From positions 1 through 38,190 of the forward strand of contig NZ_ADEG01000022.1 of assembly GCF_000177075.1 (NCBI RefSeq): a DNA stretch of 38,190 nt. Direction: 5' to 3'. This DNA comes from Hoylesella buccalis ATCC 35310 (lineage in GTDB: Bacteria; Bacteroidota; Bacteroidia; Bacteroidales; Bacteroidaceae). A program made the position numbers and the translations under genes. Below are positions 7,092-15,885 of the stretch, one piece after another. Every line of letters begins with the position of its first letter. Positions within the stretch are counted from its first letter, which is position 1. The notes under the pieces were generated by a model. It had not been told where the DNA came from. It searched no databases and was given only the letters and a program-made list of their open reading frames with translations.

Positions 7092-8585
7092 ATGGCCAAC
7101 AAACTCATACAAACTCAAGAACAACGACAACAGCAGGTACAGCGACTGTCACAGCAACAAATGTTGCAAGTGAAGCTGCTGGAGATGCCGTTGACCGAAC
7201 TGGAGGAGAGTGTCAATGCCGAATTGGATGACAATCCGGCGTTGGAGAAAGCCGAAGGTGACGAACGCCATGAGGATGAAACGGATGGCCGGGACGAACG
7301 CGAGGAAGACTTTGCCGAGCGAACTGAACGCGAAGAGCGCGAAGAAGCGTTGGACAAAGCCCTGGAAAACATCGGTAGGGACGACGAAATGCCTGACGCT
7401 TACGGAGCCTATCATCCGCAAGACAACGCCGACTATGAGGAGATTGTCTACGGAGACACCAAATCTTTCTACGACAAACTGAAAGAGCAGATGATGATGG
7501 AGAACCTCACGGACACGCAAAAAGACGTGATGGAATACCTCATCGGCTCGCTCGACGACGACGGTTACCTGCGAAAGGATGTAGAATCGATTAGTGACGA
7601 ACTGGCCATTTACCACAACATCGACGTAACGCCCACGCAAATAGAGGAGGTGTTGTATATCCTGCAATGGTTCGACCCTGCGGGCATCGGCGCCAGGTCG
7701 CTGCAAGAGTGTCTGCTATTGCAGGTGGAAAGGCGTCCGGAAAGCAAACTCAAAGACATCTTGCAGCAAGTGGTGACCCGCCAGTTTGACGCGTTCACCA
7801 AGAAACATTGGGACAAAATACAGGCCAACCTCAAACTATCCGATTTGCAACTGCGGGCGGTTCAAGAAGAGATACGCAAGCTCAATCCCAAACCCGGCGC
7901 ATCAATGGGCGAGACTATGGGCAGGAACGTCCAGCAAATCACGCCCGACTTTATCATCGACGTGGATGACAATAACAATATATCGTTCACACTGAACCAA
8001 GGAAAAATTCCACAACTGACCATCTCTCCATCGTTTTCCGACATGGTAGACACCTACAAGAACAACAAGGAGAACATGAACCGGCAGGAAAAGGAAGCGC
8101 TGTTGTACGCCAAACAGAAAGTAGACAAGGCGCAAGGGTTCATCGATGCCATTAAACAACGCCGACATACGCTGTACATAACGATGAAAGCGATTATAGA
8201 CTGGCAGCGTAAGTTCTTCATCGACGGTGACGAATCAGACCTCAAACCCATGATTCTGAAAGACATTGCCGATAAAACTGAACTGGATATCTCTACCATC
8301 TCGCGCGTGAGCAACATCAAGTATGCACAGACGAAATGGGGAACTTTCCCGCTCAGGTTCTTCTTCACCGACAGCTATACCACCGAAGATGGGGAAGAAC
8401 TCTCTACCCGGAAAATCAAACTGGCACTGAAAGAAATAATCGACCACGAGGACAAACGCAAACCGTTCAGTGATGAGGCGCTGGCCAAGGAACTGAAAAA
8501 GATGGGATATCCCGTGGCCCGACGCACCGTAGCCAAGTACAGAGAGCAATTAGGACTATCGGTTGCCCGGCTTAGGAAAGAATGA
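7092..8585 (+). CDS. rpoN: RNA polymerase sigma-54 factor
   Basis: 497 residues from the ATG at 7092, which opens with MANKLIQTQEQRQQQV and the glutamine-rich Region I that contacts activators. An upstream in-frame ATG at 6912 would add 60 residues unlike any sigma-54 and would overlap the preceding gene, so it is rejected. Acidic Region II covers about 50-115. The core-binding domain follows, then a helix-turn-helix near 380-400 (DISTISRVSNIKYAQ). The RpoN box ARRTVAKYRE lies at 476-485 and reads the -24 element. It directs core polymerase to -24/-12 promoters and depends on AAA+ enhancer-binding proteins, none of which is in this window. Confidence 0.97.
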   Translation: MANKLIQTQEQRQQQVQRLSQQQMLQVKLLEMPLTELEESVNAELDDNPALEKAEGDERHEDETDGRDEREEDFAERTEREEREEALDKALENIGRDDEMPDAYGAYHPQDNADYEEIVYGDTKSFYDKLKEQMMMENLTDTQKDVMEYLIGSLDDDGYLRKDVESISDELAIYHNIDVTPTQIEEVLYILQWFDPAGIGARSLQECLLLQVERRPESKLKDILQQVVTRQFDAFTKKHWDKIQANLKLSDLQLRAVQEEIRKLNPKPGASMGETMGRNVQQITPDFIIDVDDNNNISFTLNQGKIPQLTISPSFSDMVDTYKNNKENMNRQEKEALLYAKQKVDKAQGFIDAIKQRRHTLYITMKAIIDWQRKFFIDGDESDLKPMILKDIADKTELDISTISRVSNIKYAQTKWGTFPLRFFFTDSYTTEDGEELSTRKIKLALKEIIDHEDKRKPFSDEALAKELKKMGYPVARRTVAKYREQLGLSVARLRKE

Positions 8586-8619
8586 TTGACACATCGGTTG
8601 ACATGAATGACGCTAAAAC

Positions 8620-8670
8620 ATGAAGAAGAATCCATCCGCAAAGGCAGAACCTGCGGATGACACAGTATGA
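8620..8670 (+). CDS. Possible 16-codon ORF overlapping the next start
   Basis: ATG at 8620 gives MKKNPSAKAEPADDTV and stops at 8668-8670, overlapping the ATG at 8667 in an ATGA arrangement. This would allow translational coupling to the PAP2-family gene. It is very short, charged, and has no recognisable homologue, so it may be chance. Conservation of the overlap in related genomes would decide. Confidence 0.22.
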   Translation: MKKNPSAKAEPADDTV

Positions 8671-9287
8671 AAGAAAAGAACATTATTTTGGCCGCTCGGA
8701 CGATAAGCATCGTCTTCACACCTTTCTATCTGCCCGTACTTGGGTTGGTAGCACTATTCATGTTGAGTTATCTCAACAGGCTGGTTCCTTGGTATTACAA
8801 GCTGACTGTCATCATGATGGTGTATCTTTTCACCGTGTTGCTGCCAACCTTGTTGATACACCTATATCGAAAATACCAAGGATGGACACTGCACGAGCTG
8901 GGAATGAAGGAGCGACGAATGGTGCCTTACATCATCTCGATTGTGTGTTACTTCGCATGTTACTACATCATGAATCTGTATCACATCCCACATTTCATCA
9001 GCAGTATCCTCATCACGGCACTCGCCATCCAGATTATCTGTGCGCTCATCAACGTCTGGTGGAAGATATCTACCCACTCGGCAGCCATCGGTGGCGTAAC
9101 AGGCGCATTGATGTCGTTTGCCTTGTTGTTTCACTTCAATCCTACTTGGTGGCTCTGTTTGGCCATCTTGTTCGCAGGATTGGTGGGGTCGAGCCGCATC
9201 ATTCTCAAGCAACACACGCTGTCACAGGTGAACGTTGGATTCATTGTGGGTCTGATATCCGCCTTCTATATTATCTCAATGATTTGA
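8667..9287 (+). CDS. PAP2-family integral membrane phosphatase
   Basis: 206 residues with about six hydrophobic segments. The conserved PAP2 catalytic motifs are recognisable: KISTHSAAIGGVTG (about 130-143, the SxxxH part with the nucleophile-assisting His) and GSSRIILKQHTLSQVNVG (about 173-190, the SRxxxxxHxxxQV part with the active His). A clear first KxxxxxxRP motif is not obvious; KERRMVP around residue 80 may replace it. PAP2 enzymes dephosphorylate lipid phosphates such as phosphatidate, PGP, undecaprenyl diphosphate or lipid A. Which lipid is used here cannot be told. It follows rpoN by 81 nt on the same strand and precedes purE by 20 nt. Confidence 0.82.
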   Translation: MKEKNIILAARTISIVFTPFYLPVLGLVALFMLSYLNRLVPWYYKLTVIMMVYLFTVLLPTLLIHLYRKYQGWTLHELGMKERRMVPYIISIVCYFACYYIMNLYHIPHFISSILITALAIQIICALINVWWKISTHSAAIGGVTGALMSFALLFHFNPTWWLCLAILFAGLVGSSRIILKQHTLSQVNVGFIVGLISAFYIISMI

Positions 9288-9307
9288 AATCAAACTCTTA
9301 AAACAAT

Positions 9308-9823
9308 ATGAATATGAAACCATTAGTAAGCATCATCATGGGTAGCACAAGCGATCTCCCAGTCATGGAGAAAGCATGTAAGTTTCTGAACGACCTGAAA
9401 ATACCCTTTGAAGTAAACGCTTTGTCGGCTCACCGCACGCCCGCTGCCGTTGAAGAGTTTGCCAAAGAGGCCGCAAACAGAGGTATCAAAGTAATTATAG
9501 CCGCTGCCGGAATGGCTGCTGCGCTGCCTGGTGTGATTGCCGCCAACACCACATTGCCCGTCATTGGTGTTCCTATTAAAGGGATGTTGGACGGCTTGGA
9601 CGCCATGCTCAGCATCATACAGATGCCTCCAGGCATTCCAGTTGCCACGGTAGGGGTTAACGCTTCTATGAACGCCGCTATCCTTGCAGTGGAGATGTTG
9701 GCGCTGACAGACGAATCAATCGCACAAAAAATCAAAGATCATAAAGCTGGATTGGGCGCCAAAATCACGAAAGCAAATGCTGATTTGGCACAAATAAAAG
9801 ATTACGAATACAAGACTAACTAA
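9308..9823 (+). CDS. purE: N5-carboxyaminoimidazole ribonucleotide mutase
   Basis: 171 residues, typical class I PurE length. It moves the carboxylate of N5-CAIR to C4 giving CAIR in purine synthesis. The phosphate-binding loop [10 protein letters not shown] is at 11-20 and the conserved SAHRTP at 40-45; the glycine/alanine-rich [12 protein letters not shown] segment and [24 protein letters not shown] complete the signature. The start could be Met1 or Met3. No purK is adjacent. ispG follows after 15 nt, so the two are probably one transcript. Confidence 0.96.
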   Translation: MNMKPLVSIIMGSTSDLPVMEKACKFLNDLKIPFEVNALSAHRTPAAVEEFAKEAANRGIKVIIAAAGMAAALPGVIAANTTLPVIGVPIKGMLDGLDAMLSIIQMPPGIPVATVGVNASMNAAILAVEMLALTDESIAQKIKDHKAGLGAKITKANADLAQIKDYEYKTN

Positions 9824-9838
9824 GAGAAGCGTGTACTC

Positions 9839-11686
9839 ATGAAAGATCTTTTTAATTATCAACGCCGTAAATCGAACGTAGTACATGTAGGCAATATCGA
9901 TATTGGTGGCGATAATCCGGTACGCATCCAGTCGATGACTACAACCGACACGAATGACACGGAGGCGTGCATTGAGCAGGCAGAACGCATCATTCAGGCT
10001 GGTGGAGAGTTGGTACGACTCACCACACAGGGTAGGAGAGAGGCCGAAAACCTGAAGAACATCCATGACGGATTGCATGCCAAAGGATATGACACACCAT
10101 TGGTGGCCGACGTACACTTCAATGCTAACGTGGCTGACGTGGCTGCACAGCATACCGAGAAGGTTCGTATTAACCCGGGAAATTATGTAGATCCCGCCCG
10201 AAAGTTCATCCAATTAGAGTACACGGACGAAGAGTATGCGCGCGAACTCAAAAAGATTGAAGACCGGTTTGTACCTTTTCTCAACATTTGTAAAGCCAAC
10301 CACACCGCCATTCGCATAGGAGTAAACCACGGATCGCTATCGGATAGAATACGAAACCGATACGGTGATACGCCCGAAGGCATTGTAGAAAGTTGCATGG
10401 AGTTTCTTCGTATCTGCAAAAAACAGCAATTTGATAATGTTGTTATCTCCATCAAGGCAAGCAATACCGTAGTGATGGTGCAATCAGTGCGCTTGCTTGT
10501 CGACACAATGGACAAGGAAGACATGCACTATCCCTTACACCTTGGCGTGACAGAAGCTGGAGAAGGCGAGGACGGGCGCATCAAGAGCGCGGTGGGAATC
10601 GGTGCTTTATTGGCAGATGGCATCGGAGACACCATCCGTGTATCGCTTTCTGAAGAACCCGAATGTGAGATACCTGTGGCCAAACACTTGGTAGATTACG
10701 TCGCAAAGCGTGCCGGACACCTGATGATTCCAGCAGAACCCAACAAACACTTCAACTATCTTCGACCTCAAAGGCGTAAAACACGTGCAATTGGCAACAT
10801 CGGTGGAAGCAACGTACCCATTGTCATTACTTCGAATGAAGGCTGCAAGGCCGACTACATTTATGTGGGAAACCAAGTTCCTAAATATGCGGAAGACCGG
10901 AAATATATCGTTGATTACAGCGAATATCATGGCGAAAAACATACCTATCCCATCTTTCCAGCCATGGCTATGCCATTCATTGGCAGCATGAAATCGGACA
11001 TCAAGTTTCTTGTATTGCAGTTCGGAACGCCTACAGAGGAATATGTTGCGTGCCTAAAAGCCCATCCCGAGATTGTTGTAGTGTGCATGAGCAACCACCA
11101 AAACAGGGTAGGAGACCAACGAGCACTGGTTCATGAGATGATGAACAACGGTGTGTACAATCCCGTAGTCTTTGCTCAAATGTACCGTCATGATGAGAAA
11201 AGCGACTTCCAACTGGACGCATCGGCCGACATGGGAGCATTGATGATCGACGGATTGACAGATGGTATCTGGCTCATGAACGACGGAAAACTGTCCGACA
11301 GCGTATTGGAAGACACGGCATTCAATATCTTACAGGCAGGAAGACTGCGCATGAGCAAAACCGAATACATCAGTTGTCCGGGCTGTGGACGCACCTTATA
11401 CGACCTACAACAAACCATTGCGCACATTAAAGACGCCACAAAAGAGATGAAAGGCCTCAAGATTGGTATCATGGGATGCATTGTCAATGGTCCTGGAGAG
11501 ATGGCTGATGCCGATTATGGCTATGTAGGTGCCGGCCCAGGAAAGGTTTCTCTGTACAGAAAACAAACCTGTGTGGAGAAAAACATCCCTACAGAAGAGG
11601 CGGTAGAACACCTGCTCAAACTCATCCATGAGGACCAGAAAACGGCCAAATCAGCAGCTGAACCAACCGCATCACTACTGACTTAA
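9839..11686 (+). CDS. ispG: 4-hydroxy-3-methylbut-2-enyl diphosphate synthase (long form)
   Basis: 615 residues. IspG converts MEcPP to HMBPP in the MEP isoprenoid pathway using a [4Fe-4S] cluster. The N-terminal TIM barrel starts with RKSNVVHVGNIDIGG and PVRIQSMTTTDT; the C-terminal reductase-like domain carries the cluster ligands Cys513 and Cys516 (SCPGCGRT), Cys547 (MGCIVNGPGE) and Glu554. At 615 residues it is the long plant/Chlamydia/Bacteroidetes type, with an inserted domain of about 250 residues (roughly 270-500) between barrel and cluster domain, absent from the roughly 370-residue E. coli type. A hairpin follows in the gap to convergent rnc. Confidence 0.97.
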   Translation: MKDLFNYQRRKSNVVHVGNIDIGGDNPVRIQSMTTTDTNDTEACIEQAERIIQAGGELVRLTTQGRREAENLKNIHDGLHAKGYDTPLVADVHFNANVADVAAQHTEKVRINPGNYVDPARKFIQLEYTDEEYARELKKIEDRFVPFLNICKANHTAIRIGVNHGSLSDRIRNRYGDTPEGIVESCMEFLRICKKQQFDNVVISIKASNTVVMVQSVRLLVDTMDKEDMHYPLHLGVTEAGEGEDGRIKSAVGIGALLADGIGDTIRVSLSEEPECEIPVAKHLVDYVAKRAGHLMIPAEPNKHFNYLRPQRRKTRAIGNIGGSNVPIVITSNEGCKADYIYVGNQVPKYAEDRKYIVDYSEYHGEKHTYPIFPAMAMPFIGSMKSDIKFLVLQFGTPTEEYVACLKAHPEIVVVCMSNHQNRVGDQRALVHEMMNNGVYNPVVFAQMYRHDEKSDFQLDASADMGALMIDGLTDGIWLMNDGKLSDSVLEDTAFNILQAGRLRMSKTEYISCPGCGRTLYDLQQTIAHIKDATKEMKGLKIGIMGCIVNGPGEMADADYGYVGAGPGKVSLYRKQTCVEKNIPTEEAVEHLLKLIHEDQKTAKSAAEPTASLLT

Positions 11687-11719
11687 ATACCTATCTACAT
11701 GAATTAAAAAGGACGATAC

Positions 11720-11755
11720 ATGCTCGCTGCCGACAGATACGCCGACAGCGAGCAT
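11720..11755. terminator. Hairpin between convergent ispG and rnc
   Basis: A perfect 10-bp stem ATGCTCGCTG / CAGCGAGCAT with a 16-nt loop. Neither strand has a long T run after it, so it may be a weak bidirectional terminator or an mRNA 3' structure. Confidence 0.5.
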
Positions 11756-11778
11756 CTGTATGCACGCTGCTGACGTAG

Positions 11779-12831
11779 CTATTCATTCGAGAAGGCTTCT
11801 TCTTCGGCCTTGGCGATAATTTCCTCATCGCTCATTTTTTGAGCGCTTATATCGTCTAAATGCAGTTCATCAATTTCATCTACCAAGTTGGAGATGACAG
11901 GCGACTCTTCAAGAACCTCTTCTTGAGAATCGGTAAAGACCTCTTCCTGGAAGGGTGATTCGTGCTTTTGTACCGGTAGGTCTTCACTCTTCACCACGAT
12001 GAAATCATCCTGTGGATGCGTATCCGGCACGATAACAACCGGCTCTTCTTCCATCTTGGTGCGGTTGGTCTTGGCGGCAAACACCTCATCGATGAACTGC
12101 GGCTTGCGTTTCAGTTGTTCCAACGTAAGCTTACTGGCCAGCTGTTGACTCTCTTTTTTGCTGAATCCCTCACCAGAACACCCCTCAATTCCTTCCAATT
12201 CGGCTGCATACTTAAAGACCGGGTTACCGTTTTTATCCTGCCCTTGATTCAACAGCTTAAAGTTAATCTTCACTTTGTTTTTCTGGCTCCATTCAATCAG
12301 CTTACTCTTGAAATTCACTTCCTTGTAAGCCACCTTATCGATGTTGAGCATTTCCTTCAAGATACGGTCTTTCATGAAGCGCATACAAGCATCGTAACCA
12401 CGATCCAGATAGATGGCACCCACAAGCGCCTCGAACGCATTTCCGCCCATATAACTGTTATGCGAGGCGTTGCGACCGCTACTAAGGATGAGCTTGCAAA
12501 TACCCATCTCATTGGCCAACTTGTTCAAAGTGCTGCGCTGAACCAGCTTACTGCGTGTGTTGGTGAGAAATCCCTCACGTTTACCGGGAAAATGCTCGTA
12601 CACGATATGCCCTACGGTAGCATCGAGAATGGCATCGCCGAGAAACTCCAAACGCTCGTTATTCACGGGTTTGCCTTTGGCATTGCGACGCATGACGCTC
12701 TTATGCATCAAGGCCAATTTGTAATAACTGATATCGTGTGGATAGAAACCGATGATACGGTATAAAGACGAATAAAGCTCCCTTTCACGACGGAAGGGGA
12801 GCTTTATCCGATCGAGAATATTACTCAGCAT
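11779..12831 (-). CDS. rnc: Ribonuclease III with an acidic C-terminal extension
   Basis: 350 residues against the usual 220-250. RNase III cleaves double-stranded RNA in rRNA and mRNA processing. The signature NERLEFLGDA is at 58-67 with catalytic Asp in GDAILD, and the second catalytic Glu is Glu134 in NAFEALVGAIYLD. A double-stranded RNA binding domain occupies about 172-242, ending with KKESQQLASKLTLEQL. Residues 243-350 form a low-complexity tail rich in Glu and Asp, with no recognised domain. The start overlaps the fabF stop by 11 nt, so translation is probably coupled in an acpP-fabF-rnc operon. Confidence 0.95.
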   Translation of the reverse strand: MLSNILDRIKLPFRRERELYSSLYRIIGFYPHDISYYKLALMHKSVMRRNAKGKPVNNERLEFLGDAILDATVGHIVYEHFPGKREGFLTNTRSKLVQRSTLNKLANEMGICKLILSSGRNASHNSYMGGNAFEALVGAIYLDRGYDACMRFMKDRILKEMLNIDKVAYKEVNFKSKLIEWSQKNKVKINFKLLNQGQDKNGNPVFKYAAELEGIEGCSGEGFSKKESQQLASKLTLEQLKRKPQFIDEVFAAKTNRTKMEEEPVVIVPDTHPQDDFIVVKSEDLPVQKHESPFQEEVFTDSQEEVLEESPVISNLVDEIDELHLDDISAQKMSDEEIIAKAEEEAFSNE

Positions 12832-14083
12832 ATTTCTTGAATACTACGCAAGCGTTATGTCCACCAAACCCGAACGTATTACTCAATGCTACACGCACTT
12901 CACGCTTTTGAGCTTGGTTGAACGTATAGTTCAGTTCGTAATCAATTTCAGGGTCTTTGTCATCCTCCTCATGATTGATAGTGGGAGGAATGATGCCGTC
13001 CCGAACGGCCAACACACATGCCATAGCCTCTACAGTACCTGCTGCACCCAGCAAGTGGCCGGTCATACTCTTGGTAGAACTGATGTTCAATTTGTAGGCA
13101 TGGTCACCAAACACATCCTTGATGGCTTTTACCTCAGAGATATCTCCAACAGGTGTAGAAGTACCATGCACATTGATGTAATCAACATCTTCTGGCTTCA
13201 GACCGGCATCATCGAGTGCTGCAGTCATCACCAGCTTAGCACCAAGACCTTCAGGATGGCTGGCCGTGATGTGATAAGCGTCGCCACTGGCACCTTCACC
13301 AATCATTTCGGCATAGATTTTGGCACCGCGCGCCTTGGCATGTTCCAACTCTTCAAGAATCAAACAACCTGCTCCCTCGCCCATGACGAAACCGTCACGA
13401 CTGGCGCTGAACGGCCGTGAAGCATGTTCAGGGTCGTCATTACGGGTTGACAACGCATGCATGGCATTGAATCCACCCACACCACTGGCCGTAATGGCTG
13501 CCTCGGCACCACCTGAAACGATGATGTTCGCCTTGCCCAAACGAATGAGATTGAATGCATCTGACAAGGCTGTGCTCGAAGAAGCACACGCACTGGTTGT
13601 GGTATAGTTGGGACCATGAAATCCAAAGTGAATGGAAATCTGTCCGGAAGCGATGTCGGCAATCATCTTAGGAATGAAGAATGGGCTGAATTTAGGTCCG
13701 TTTTCCTTGTTCAAGGCATAATACGAAACCTCTTCTTCGAAGGTTTTAATACCTCCGATACCCACACCATAGATAACACCGATACGGTTTTTGTCTTCTT
13801 TTTCCAAGTCAAGTCCAGCATCTTTTACACCCTGCATGGCCGAAATCATGGCCAACTGCGTGTAGCGATCCAGCTTGCGTACGGCCTTTCTATCAATATA
13901 GTCGTTGATGTTCAGGTCTTTTACCTCACAAGCAAACTGTGTCTTGAAGTTGGAAGTATCAAATAATGTAATAGGAGCAGCACCACTCTTACCTGCCAAC
14001 ATGCTTTTCCATGTTTCTTCAGGCGTATTGCCAATAGGTGTCACGGCACCAAGTCCTGTTACTACTACTCTTTTTAATTCCAT
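12821..14083 (-). CDS. fabF: 3-oxoacyl-ACP synthase II
   Basis: 420 residues, normal length. It condenses malonyl-ACP with acyl-ACP in fatty acid elongation. The thiolase-fold triad is visible: Cys166 in TTSACASSSTAL, His306 in INVHGTSTPVGD and His343 in KSMTGHLLGAAG; a glycine-rich C-terminal FGFGGHNA is present. It lies between acpP, its carrier protein, and rnc, a linkage common in bacteria. A strong hairpin with a T run separates it from acpP, so fabF is probably reached only by read-through. Confidence 0.97.
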   Translation of the reverse strand: MELKRVVVTGLGAVTPIGNTPEETWKSMLAGKSGAAPITLFDTSNFKTQFACEVKDLNINDYIDRKAVRKLDRYTQLAMISAMQGVKDAGLDLEKEDKNRIGVIYGVGIGGIKTFEEEVSYYALNKENGPKFSPFFIPKMIADIASGQISIHFGFHGPNYTTTSACASSSTALSDAFNLIRLGKANIIVSGGAEAAITASGVGGFNAMHALSTRNDDPEHASRPFSASRDGFVMGEGAGCLILEELEHAKARGAKIYAEMIGEGASGDAYHITASHPEGLGAKLVMTAALDDAGLKPEDVDYINVHGTSTPVGDISEVKAIKDVFGDHAYKLNISSTKSMTGHLLGAAGTVEAMACVLAVRDGIIPPTINHEEDDKDPEIDYELNYTFNQAQKREVRVALSNTFGFGGHNACVVFKKYAE

Positions 14084-14092
14084 TGATTGAAT

Positions 14093-14170
14093 AAAAAAAA
14101 TTGATTAAAAGCAAATTGAAATTGAGCTGAAAGAAATCTCCCAGCTCAACCCAAATCGTTTGCTTTTAAT
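14093..14170 (-). terminator. Terminator-like attenuator between acpP and fabF
   Basis: On the minus strand, starting at the acpP stop codon, ATTAAAAGCAAA (14170-14159) pairs perfectly over 12 bp with TTTGCTTTTAAT (14115-14104), then a run of eight T (14100-14093). Inside lies a second perfect 8-bp stem, TTGAGCTG / CAGCTCAA (14122-14129, 14142-14149). It would end or reduce transcription after acpP, raising ACP over FabF. Confidence 0.75.
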
Positions 14171-14406
14171 TATTTTGCATTTTCTTCTATATAAGAAATG
14201 GCATCACCTACCGTTGCAATTTTCTCAGCTTTATCGTCTGGAATAGAGATGCCGAATTCTTTCTCGAATTCCATGATCAGCTCTACAGTGTCCAATGAAT
14301 CGGCACCCAGATCATTAGTAAAACTTGCTTCTGGCTTTACTTCTGCCTCATCAACACCCAACTTATCTACGATAATAGCCTTTACTTTGCTTTCAATTTC
14401 TGACAT
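14170..14406 (-). CDS. acpP: Acyl carrier protein
   Basis: 78 residues, acidic and helical, the standard ACP size. The phosphopantetheine attachment serine is Ser37 in [18 protein letters not shown]. It carries growing acyl chains in fatty acid synthesis and feeds lipid A and phospholipid synthesis. The first gene of acpP-fabF-rnc. A CAAAAATA -7 box on the complementary strand lies about 45 nt upstream. The hairpin immediately after its stop suggests it is made in excess over the next gene. Confidence 0.97.
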   Translation of the reverse strand: MSEIESKVKAIIVDKLGVDEAEVKPEASFTNDLGADSLDTVELIMEFEKEFGISIPDDKAEKIATVGDAISYIEENAK

Positions 14407-14446
14407 AATTGTAACTTTTTTAAAATGTTTATAAGTGATTCATTAT

Positions 14447-14454
14447 CAAAAATA
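14447..14454 (-). promoter_or_regulatory. -7 box of the acpP promoter
   Basis: TATTTTTG on the minus strand, about 40 nt before the acpP ATG. TTTG motifs occur upstream but at 14 nt rather than about 20 nt, so the -33 element is uncertain. Confidence 0.5.
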
Positions 14455-14709
14455 CGGATGCAAAGGAACAAATTTTTATTCACATCTACAAATGTTTTAT
14501 CGAAAAAAGTACCTCATATTGCACATTATACCATATATTGTACAATTTTAATGCTTGTTTTTTTGAAAATGGCTGTAATTTATAGAGTTATAATAGATAC
14601 TTCCTTCAAAAAAGAAAAAAAAGACATTAATAAATAGGTAAGTGCGTAATGATTTGCAATACTACGGCATTTTAGAACGTGATAAATCACACCAAAACCT
14701 GAAAAAATG

Positions 14710-15105
14710 TAGAATTTTTTAACCATATAATGCTCCTAAAACAGCACTTCAAAACTTTCATTCTGGAAAAATTCACTAGGCAAGGAGGGAGCAAACAAGC
14801 TATCTTGAAGCAAGAAAAATTAAATTTTAAAGCAACAGCAATGCGTTTAAGGTTCAATATATACGACTTTGCCGGTTAATTTACATAGTATAACGCACTA
14901 AAAGCATGCATATTGAAGCCTAAAAGCAATGCGTTTACCCTGAAAAAAGCAAAAATGAAGTGGTCTAACAATAGATGAAAGCTATATTTTATTATGTGTC
15001 AATCATATACAAAATCAACGTATATTTGGCGTATTTGCAAACGGATGAAGAGTTGTTTGTAAATACGCCCAAAATAAGACGGTTGCTTGTCAAAAAATTT
15101 CGCAC
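14710..15105 (+). repeat. Dispersed element copy 1: 22-nt phased array plus hairpin tail
   Basis: Most of the 876-nt gap between acpP and the DUF4254 gene is this element. A leader (from about 14732, GCTCCTAAAACAGCACTTC) runs 101 nt to five exactly phased 22-nt degenerate units at 14833, 14855, 14877, 14899 and 14921. Units 4 and 5 read TAAAAGCATGCATATTG... and TAAAAGCAATGCGTTTACC. After 86 nt a hairpin follows: GGCGTATTTGCAAAC at 15028 pairs with GTTTGTAAATACGCC, then a tail TTGTCAAAAAATTT near 15088. Copies 2 and 3 are at 25548-25940 and 37411-37668. No gene is supported here; short open frames inside it are chance. Confidence 0.8.
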
Positions 15106-15225
15106 AGCTTTCAATATTTATTATGATTTGTCAAAACAGTGGAAAGATAAGAACGTCTAAAACGATAAAAATCAAATTAAACAACGCATACTTTGTTACA
15201 ATGTACTAAAAAACCTTGATTTTGT

Positions 15226-15256
15226 TTTGACCATTACCTTTTATTATTTATATTTG
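15226..15256 (+). promoter_or_regulatory. Promoter of the DUF4254-GT9-rubredoxin operon
   Basis: TTTG at 15226-15229, a 19-nt spacer and TATATTTG at 15249-15256: full consensus match, 27 nt before the ATG at 15283. Confidence 0.75.
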
Positions 15257-15282
15257 CATAAGTAACCAAAAGAAAACGCAAC

Positions 15283-15885
15283 ATGTCATTTAGTGAACAA
15301 TGTAACAAAATCTTTCAACGAGCTATTGATGATTATCACATCAATGATGATATTGACACACCAATCAATAATCCCTACGACGATGGAACCATTGAAAACC
15401 GGTTGTATCTGAAGTGCTGGATTGACACTGTTCAATGGCATTTTGAAGATATCATCAGAGACCCAAATATTGATCCCATAGAAGCGTTGGCCTTGAAACG
15501 CCGCATTGACCGCTCGAATCAAGACCGTACTGATCTTGTTGAACAGATAGACAGCTATTTCAGGCAGAAATACAGTGAGGTGAAAGTGCTGCCCGACGCA
15601 CGCATCAACACCGAAAGTCCGGCATGGGCAATAGATAGACTGTCCATACTGGCACTGAAGATTTATCACATGCGCGAGCAAGTCGAACGACAAGATGCTT
15701 CAAAAGAGCACAAAGATACATGTACGGCCAAGCTAAATGTGCTGCTGGAACAACAAAAAGACTTGGGAACAGCCATTGATCAGTTACTGGAAGACATCCA
15801 AGAGGGACGAAAATACATGAAAGTGTACCGACAAATGAAGATGTACAATGATCCGTCGACCAATCCGGTTCTCTACAAAAAATAA
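15283..15885 (+). CDS. DUF4254 family protein
   Basis: 200 residues, soluble, almost entirely helical and charged. The sequence, with YHINDDIDTPINNPYD near the N-terminus and CWIDTVQWHFEDIIRDP following, matches what I know as DUF4254, a Bacteroidetes family without an assigned reaction that commonly stands next to a heptosyltransferase-like glycosyltransferase. Here the next gene begins at the base after its stop. The stable pairing suggests a role in LPS or other envelope glycan assembly, but this is context only. Confidence 0.85.
   Translation: MSFSEQCNKIFQRAIDDYHINDDIDTPINNPYDDGTIENRLYLKCWIDTVQWHFEDIIRDPNIDPIEALALKRRIDRSNQDRTDLVEQIDSYFRQKYSEVKVLPDARINTESPAWAIDRLSILALKIYHMREQVERQDASKEHKDTCTAKLNVLLEQQKDLGTAIDQLLEDIQEGRKYMKVYRQMKMYNDPSTNPVLYKK

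Noticed and set aside
8657..9301. 214-codon frame overlapping the PAP2-family gene on the same strand
   Set aside because: The other frame has membrane helices and both PAP2 motifs; this one is His/Arg-rich with no features.
12016..12765. 249-codon open frame opposite rnc
   Set aside because: Antisense shadow of a clear RNase III gene; no start signal or recognisable motif.
14975..15160. 61-codon frame in the acpP-DUF4254 gap
   Set aside because: It lies across the hairpin and tail of dispersed element copy 1; the equivalent frame is not kept in copy 2.
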